A stretch of DNA of 9,325 nt, from positions 1-9,325 of the forward strand of contig JAKAXS010000082.1 of NCBI GenBank assembly GCA_021816505.1, given 5' to 3'. Both the position numbers and the translations under genes were made by a program. Below the pieces are notes generated by a model. It did no database searches and was not told the DNA's origin. It saw nothing but the letters and a program-made list of their open reading frames with translations. Shown piece by piece: positions 6,359 to 9,325 of this stretch. The DNA is from Pseudomonadota bacterium (GTDB lineage: Bacteria; Pseudomonadota; Alphaproteobacteria; Rhizobiales; Hyphomicrobiaceae). How positions within the stretch are numbered: the stretch's first letter is position 1; each line of letters opens with the position of its first letter.

Positions 6359-8320
6359 ATGATGAAGAACAAGGTCATTTCGGCCGAGAAAGCCATTGCG
6401 CTTATTGGTGACGACGATGTCGTCGCAACCTCCGGCTTCGTACAAAGCTGCATCCCGGAAGCCCTTCACGCGGCGTTGGAGAAGCGTTTCGTCGAAACCG
6501 GAGCCCCGCGTGGCCTGACCTTGATGATGTGCGCCGGCGCCGGCGACAGCAAGGGCCTGGGTACCGGCCGCCTCCACCACGAGGGGCTGCTGAAGCGCGT
6601 GATCGCCGCCAACTTCGGCCGCATGCCGAAAGTTGCCGAGGCGTGTCTGGAGAACAAAATCCAGGGCTACAACCTACCCCAAGGGGTGATCTCCCAGCTC
6701 TATCGCGCGTGCGCGGCAGGCCAGCCAGGTCTGTTTTCCAAAGTCGGCCTGCACACCTACGTCGACCCGCGTCTGGGCGGCGGCAAGGTGAACGACGTCA
6801 CCACGGAAGACATCGTCAAGCTGGTCGATGTCGAGGGTGAGGAGTGGCTGTTCTACAAGGCCACCAAGATCGACGTCGCGTTCGTACGCGGCACCAGCGC
6901 GGATCCCTCGGGCAACGTCAGCATGGAGAAGGAGTCGCTGACGCTCGACAACCTTGCGCAGGCCATGGCTGCCCATAACAACGGCGGCATCGTCATCGCG
7001 CAGGTGGAGCGGATCGTCGAGCAAGGCTCGATCAAGCCAAAGGACGTGAAAATACCCGGCGTTCTCGTCGACTGCGTCGTGGTCGCCGAGGCGCCCGAGC
7101 TGCACCGCATGAACTACGGCGTCATGTACAATCCGGCGCTCGCGGGCGAAGTGCGCGTCCCCGTTACCGGCATGGTGAAGATGCCGCTGGACGAACGCAA
7201 GATCATCGCCCGGCGCGCGGCGTTCGAACTGCCGCCGAACGGTGTCGTGAACCTGGGCGTCGGGGCGCCGGACGGCGTAGCCGCTGTCGCGAACGAAGAA
7301 CGCGTTACGCCTTTCATCACGCTGACGACCGAAGCGGGCGCGATCGGCGGCGTTCTCGCCGGTGGATCGTCGTTCGGCTCGTCGTCCAACGCGCACTCGA
7401 TCATCGATCAGAACCAGATGTTCGACTTCTATGACGGCGGCGGGCTCGACCTCACGTGCCTCGGCATGGCCGAATGCGATGAAGCCGGCAACGTCAACAC
7501 GAGCCGCTTCGGTGGACGCCTCAATGGCTGCGGCGGCTTCATCAACATCTCCCAGAACTCGCGCGCAGTGGTGTTCGCCGGCACGTTCACGAACGGCGGC
7601 CTCAAGGTTGCGATCGAGGATGGCAAGCTGAAGATCGTGCAAGAGGGCCGGTCACGCAAGTTCGTGAAGAACGTGGCGCAGATCACATTCGCCGGCAACT
7701 TCGCGCGCGATCGCTCGCAGCCCGTCATCTACGTGACCGAGCGCTGCGTGTTTCAACTCACCCCAGGCGGACTTGAACTGATCGAGGTGGCGCCCGGCAT
7801 CGACATCGAACGCGACATCCTTGCGCACATGGACTTCAAACCGATCATCAACAAGCCCGTGCCGATGGACCCGCGCATCTTCCTCGACGATCAAATGGAG
7901 TTGCTCGACGATTTGACGAACGTGCGATTGTCCGAGCGCGTTAATTACGACGCGGCGCGCAACACCCTGTTCCTCAACCTCGAGGGATGGAGCGTTCGCA
8001 AGAAGAGCGACGTGGATGATCTCAAGAAGGTGCTCGTTGACGCCTGTAACAACGCGGGTAGGCGCGTCAACGCCGTCGTTAATTTCGACGGCTTCCGCCT
8101 CGCCGAAGATCTCTACGATTATTATGCCGAGATGATCGCGTATTTGCTGAAGCACCACTACGCCACGCATGCGCGTCACACGACCAGCGTGTTCATGCGG
8201 ATCAAGATGCAGGAGGCGCTCGACCGTCGCGGCGTTCTCCCCCACATCTACGAGCGCCCCGAGGACGCACACGCAGCCCACGCTCCGGTGGAGGGTGGCA
8301 CGCGGACGGCAGCGGAGTAG
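6359..8320 (+). CDS. Acyl-CoA:acetate/3-ketoacid CoA-transferase (YdiF/propionate CoA-transferase type) with extra C-terminal domain
   Basis: Family I CoA-transferases move CoA between an acyl-CoA and a free carboxylate through a covalent glutamyl-CoA intermediate. The 653-residue product has alpha and beta halves fused in one chain, as in YdiF and propionate CoA-transferase. The alpha half (about 1-270) holds NLPQGVISQL (105-114), TYVDPRLGGGKVND (133-146) and AHNNGGIVIAQVERIV (205-220). The beta half (about 280-520) holds NLGVGAPDGV (298-307), the catalytic TTEAGAIGGV with Glu325 (323-332), FDFYDGGGLD (355-364) and KIVQEGR (425-431). Both halves look intact. The family core ends near residue 520; residues 520-653 are an added region (see separate entry), against roughly 530 residues for YdiF. 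I use ATG 6359, with AAGGGGA six bases upstream; ATG 6362 is equally possible and the frame from 6299 is rejected. The natural acids are unknown; the symporter genes downstream suggest an imported short carboxylate. Confidence 0.92.
   Translation: MMKNKVISAEKAIALIGDDDVVATSGFVQSCIPEALHAALEKRFVETGAPRGLTLMMCAGAGDSKGLGTGRLHHEGLLKRVIAANFGRMPKVAEACLENKIQGYNLPQGVISQLYRACAAGQPGLFSKVGLHTYVDPRLGGGKVNDVTTEDIVKLVDVEGEEWLFYKATKIDVAFVRGTSADPSGNVSMEKESLTLDNLAQAMAAHNNGGIVIAQVERIVEQGSIKPKDVKIPGVLVDCVVVAEAPELHRMNYGVMYNPALAGEVRVPVTGMVKMPLDERKIIARRAAFELPPNGVVNLGVGAPDGVAAVANEERVTPFITLTTEAGAIGGVLAGGSSFGSSSNAHSIIDQNQMFDFYDGGGLDLTCLGMAECDEAGNVNTSRFGGRLNGCGGFINISQNSRAVVFAGTFTNGGLKVAIEDGKLKIVQEGRSRKFVKNVAQITFAGNFARDRSQPVIYVTERCVFQLTPGGLELIEVAPGIDIERDILAHMDFKPIINKPVPMDPRIFLDDQMELLDDLTNVRLSERVNYDAARNTLFLNLEGWSVRKKSDVDDLKKVLVDACNNAGRRVNAVVNFDGFRLAEDLYDYYAEMIAYLLKHHYATHARHTTSVFMRIKMQEALDRRGVLPHIYERPEDAHAAHAPVEGGTRTAAE
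7916..8317 (+). other. Extra C-terminal domain of the CoA-transferase (possible STAS/SpoIIAA-like fold)
   Basis: Residues 520-653 lie beyond the end of the YdiF-type core. By eye they alternate strand and helix: NTLFLNLEGW (535-544), SDVDDLKKVLVDACNNAG (550-567), VNAVVNFDGF (570-579), LAEDLYDYYAEMIAYLLKHH (581-600), TTSVFMRIKM (608-617), then EALDRRGVLPHIYE (619-632). This beta-alpha order and the LEGW and NFDGF strand ends recall STAS/SpoIIAA-like domains, which bind proteins or small ligands. The last 20 residues look disordered (Ala/His/Pro/Gly). The boundary is sharp by recalled family length; the fold assignment is tentative. Confidence 0.45.
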
Positions 8321-8342
8321 CGGCCGGGCCTGCGTTCCACGC

Positions 8343-8371
8343 TTGACGCTTGTTCAGCCCTCGGCTTACCT
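8343..8371 (+). promoter_or_regulatory. Candidate promoter of the small membrane protein/symporter pair
   Basis: TTGACG (8343-8348), preceded by GC, is a strong -35-like element; TTACCT stands 17 bases further on (8366-8371) as a weak -10. It would start transcripts just before the leader hairpin at 8373-8408. The symporter pair could instead be transcribed from the CoA-transferase promoter across the 98-bp gap. Confidence 0.35.
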
Positions 8372-8372
8372 G

Positions 8373-8408
8373 CGTGGCAGATGCGGATAAACCGCACGGG
8401 CTGCCACG
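8373..8408 (+). promoter_or_regulatory. Two-tier leader hairpin abutting a ribosome binding site
   Basis: CGTGGCAG (8373-8380) pairs perfectly with CTGCCACG (8401-8408). Inside it TGCGG (8382-8386) pairs with CCGCA (8392-8396) around the loop ATAAA. The outer stem ends one base before GGGGAGA (8410-8416), the Shine-Dalgarno site of the next gene. It has no T-tract, so it is unlikely to be a terminator; control of translation or protection of the message is more likely, or the DNA repeat may be an operator. Confidence 0.45.
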
Positions 8409-8418
8409 GGGGGAGACG

Positions 8419-8655
8419 ATGACGCGTAATGCTGGCGCAGCCAGCCGGACACCGGCGTGGCTGCTTGCTTGGTTCGTTTTCGACGCGATCGTCTCGCTGG
8501 CGCCGCCCATCTACTGGGCGATGGACGGCAACACCACGCCGATCCTCGGCCTTCCCGCAGTCGTCGTCTATTTCCTCGCCGTGTCCACGTGCACGGCAGC
8601 GAGTGTTCTGGCCGCCTACTGGGTCGATGTCCGCAACGGGGAGATCGACGCATGA
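8419..8655 (+). CDS. Small two-helix membrane protein, symporter partner (DUF3311-like)
   Basis: The 78-residue product has two predicted membrane helices, about 13-33 (AWLLAWFVFDAIVSLAPPIY) and 42-68 (ILGLPAVVVYFLAVSTCTAASVLAAYW), joined by a short polar loop DGNTTP and ending in an acidic tail VDVRNGEIDA. Small proteins of this size and topology (DUF3311, DUF997/YhdT and DUF485 families) are encoded directly before sodium:solute symporters and are thought to be their accessory subunits. The PPIYW...ILGLP pattern most resembles DUF3311, but the match is from memory and modest. GGGGAGA two bases before the ATG is close; a slightly looser reading of the G-run from 8408 gives normal spacing. 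Its TGA overlaps the symporter's ATG (ATGA at 8652-8655), a sign of coupled translation. Confidence 0.75.
   Translation: MTRNAGAASRTPAWLLAWFVFDAIVSLAPPIYWAMDGNTTPILGLPAVVVYFLAVSTCTAASVLAAYWVDVRNGEIDA
8638..8644 (+). promoter_or_regulatory. Ribosome binding site of the symporter gene
   Basis: GGGGAGA lies seven bases before ATG 8652, inside the end of the small membrane protein gene. It fixes the symporter start and rejects the longer frame open from 8457. Confidence 0.8.
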
Positions 8656-9320
8656 TCATCACATTCGGTGCGCTCGCGGCGTTCTTCGTCGTCATCGTCG
8701 TCATCCTGCAGCTCAGCAAGAACAAGGATCGCAACTTCACGGACTATGCCGTCGGCGGCCGCTCGTTCGGCGCGCGCTATCAGGCCATGTCGCTACTCAA
8801 CACCTGGTATCCGGGCTCCATGTTCACCGCGTTCGGCGGCATGGCGGCGGCGTCGGGCGTGATCTCGTTCTACGTGCTCTCCTACAGCATGCTCATGGTC
8901 GTGCTGCTCTACTTCATGGCCAAGCCGGTTTGGACGTGGGGTAAGACGTTCGATCTCAGAACGCAGCCGGACCTGCTGGCGCTGCGATTCAATTCGCGGA
9001 ACATTCGCACCATCGCGGGCGTCATCGGCATCGTCTCGGGCATTCCCTGGCTGGTGCTCGGGATGCAGGCGCTGGGTACGCTGTTCCAATACATGTCGCT
9101 TGGCAGCCTGACGTTCTACAACGCCGTGATCGTCGGCGTGGCCGTCATTGCACTGCGCCAGATCTGGACGGTGCGCATGGGTATGAGCGGCGTGGTGATC
9201 TCCGACTTCGCGCAGGGCATCGCCGCCTATATCGGCGGTGGCCTGATCCTGGCCGGTCTGATCGGCTGGATGTGGCTGGCGCGCGGCATCACGTTCGACA
9301 CGCTCGATCCCAAGCTGTAG
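8652..9320 (+). CDS. Sodium:solute symporter family protein, frame stops after 222 residues (probable truncation)
   Basis: The product has the N-terminal half of a sodium:solute symporter (SSS family), inner-membrane proteins that couple Na+ or H+ entry to uptake of organic acids, sugars, amino acids or related solutes. Helices appear at about 1-20, 46-70, 71-91, 118-140, 153-170 and 190-210. Family marks are DRNFTDYAVGGRSFG (26-40) after helix 1, TQPDLLALRFNSRNIRTIAG (104-123) in the first intracellular part, and MSGVVISDFAQG (178-189), the usual Asp-containing segment before helix 6. Full-length members have roughly 450-550 residues and about 13 helices, yet an in-frame TAG occurs at 9318-9320 after DTLDPKL, in an expected periplasmic loop. 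The window ends five bases later, so continuation cannot be tested. It may be a nonsense or frameshift pseudogene, a sequencing error or a real short protein; the first two readings are the most likely. Translation is coupled to the small membrane protein by an ATGA overlap. Confidence 0.85.
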   Translation: MIITFGALAAFFVVIVVILQLSKNKDRNFTDYAVGGRSFGARYQAMSLLNTWYPGSMFTAFGGMAAASGVISFYVLSYSMLMVVLLYFMAKPVWTWGKTFDLRTQPDLLALRFNSRNIRTIAGVIGIVSGIPWLVLGMQALGTLFQYMSLGSLTFYNAVIVGVAVIALRQIWTVRMGMSGVVISDFAQGIAAYIGGGLILAGLIGWMWLARGITFDTLDPKL

Positions 9321-9325
9321 ATCGG

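Noticed and set aside
6674..7642. A 322-codon minus-strand frame opposite the CoA-transferase
   Set aside because: Same reason: the plus strand encodes a full recognisable enzyme with intact catalytic Glu325, and the antisense product has no family features.
8457..8651. Upstream extension of the symporter frame by 65 codons
   Set aside because: The extension is Arg-rich, lies out of frame over the small membrane protein, and the ATG at 8652 has a strong ribosome binding site.
1..9325. Search for CRISPR repeats, tRNA genes, insertion-sequence ends, toxin-antitoxin pairs or phage defence modules
   Set aside because: None seen. No regularly spaced repeats, no transposase or integrase, and all large frames belong to recognised housekeeping or metabolic families.

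Overview
The window is GC-rich, densely coding chromosomal DNA from a Gram-negative bacterium. An alphaproteobacterium, perhaps from the Rhizobiales and relatives, is the most likely source. This rests on the ABC-F protein and DusA sequences and on weak CTTGAC/CTATAT-like promoter matches; it is inference and no marker gene proves it. I see no rRNA, tRNA, CRISPR array, insertion sequence, phage gene or attachment site, and no gene-free stretch longer than about 180 bases.

Layout. (1) Positions 1-257, minus strand: the N-terminal part of a short-chain dehydrogenase/reductase, cut by the window edge. It is divergent from an aminoglycoside-phosphotransferase-like kinase (347-1171, plus), and the 89-bp gap may hold two overlapping promoters. 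(2) On the minus strand, tRNA-dihydrouridine synthase DusA (2060-3058) is followed after 44 bp by a TauE/SafE-type membrane permease (1185-2015), probably one transcript. It converges on the kinase gene with only 13 bp between the stop codons. (3) Divergent from dusA, an ABC-F ATPase (3198-4856), then a plausible two-gene unit of a VOC/glyoxalase-fold protein (4949-5407) and a DUF899 thioredoxin-like protein (5453-6178). (4) A 653-residue acyl-CoA:acetate/3-ketoacid CoA-transferase (6359-8320) with an extra C-terminal domain. It is followed by a small two-helix membrane protein (8419-8655) overlapping by ATGA the start of a sodium:solute symporter family gene (8652-9320). That symporter frame stops after 222 codons, about half the usual family length.

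How they may work together. The last three genes suggest uptake of a small carboxylate by the symporter with its small partner and its activation to a CoA thioester by the transferase; this is inferred from gene families and adjacency. DusA and the ABC-F protein both act in translation (tRNA modification and ribosome function), but they are divergent and need not be co-regulated. The rest is ordinary accessory metabolism.

No clearly new multi-gene system is visible. The observations most worth checking are the early stop in the symporter, the extra domain on the CoA-transferase, and a two-tier hairpin directly before the ribosome binding site of the small membrane protein. Start codons were chosen over longer upstream frames where Shine-Dalgarno sites or family N-termini support them.
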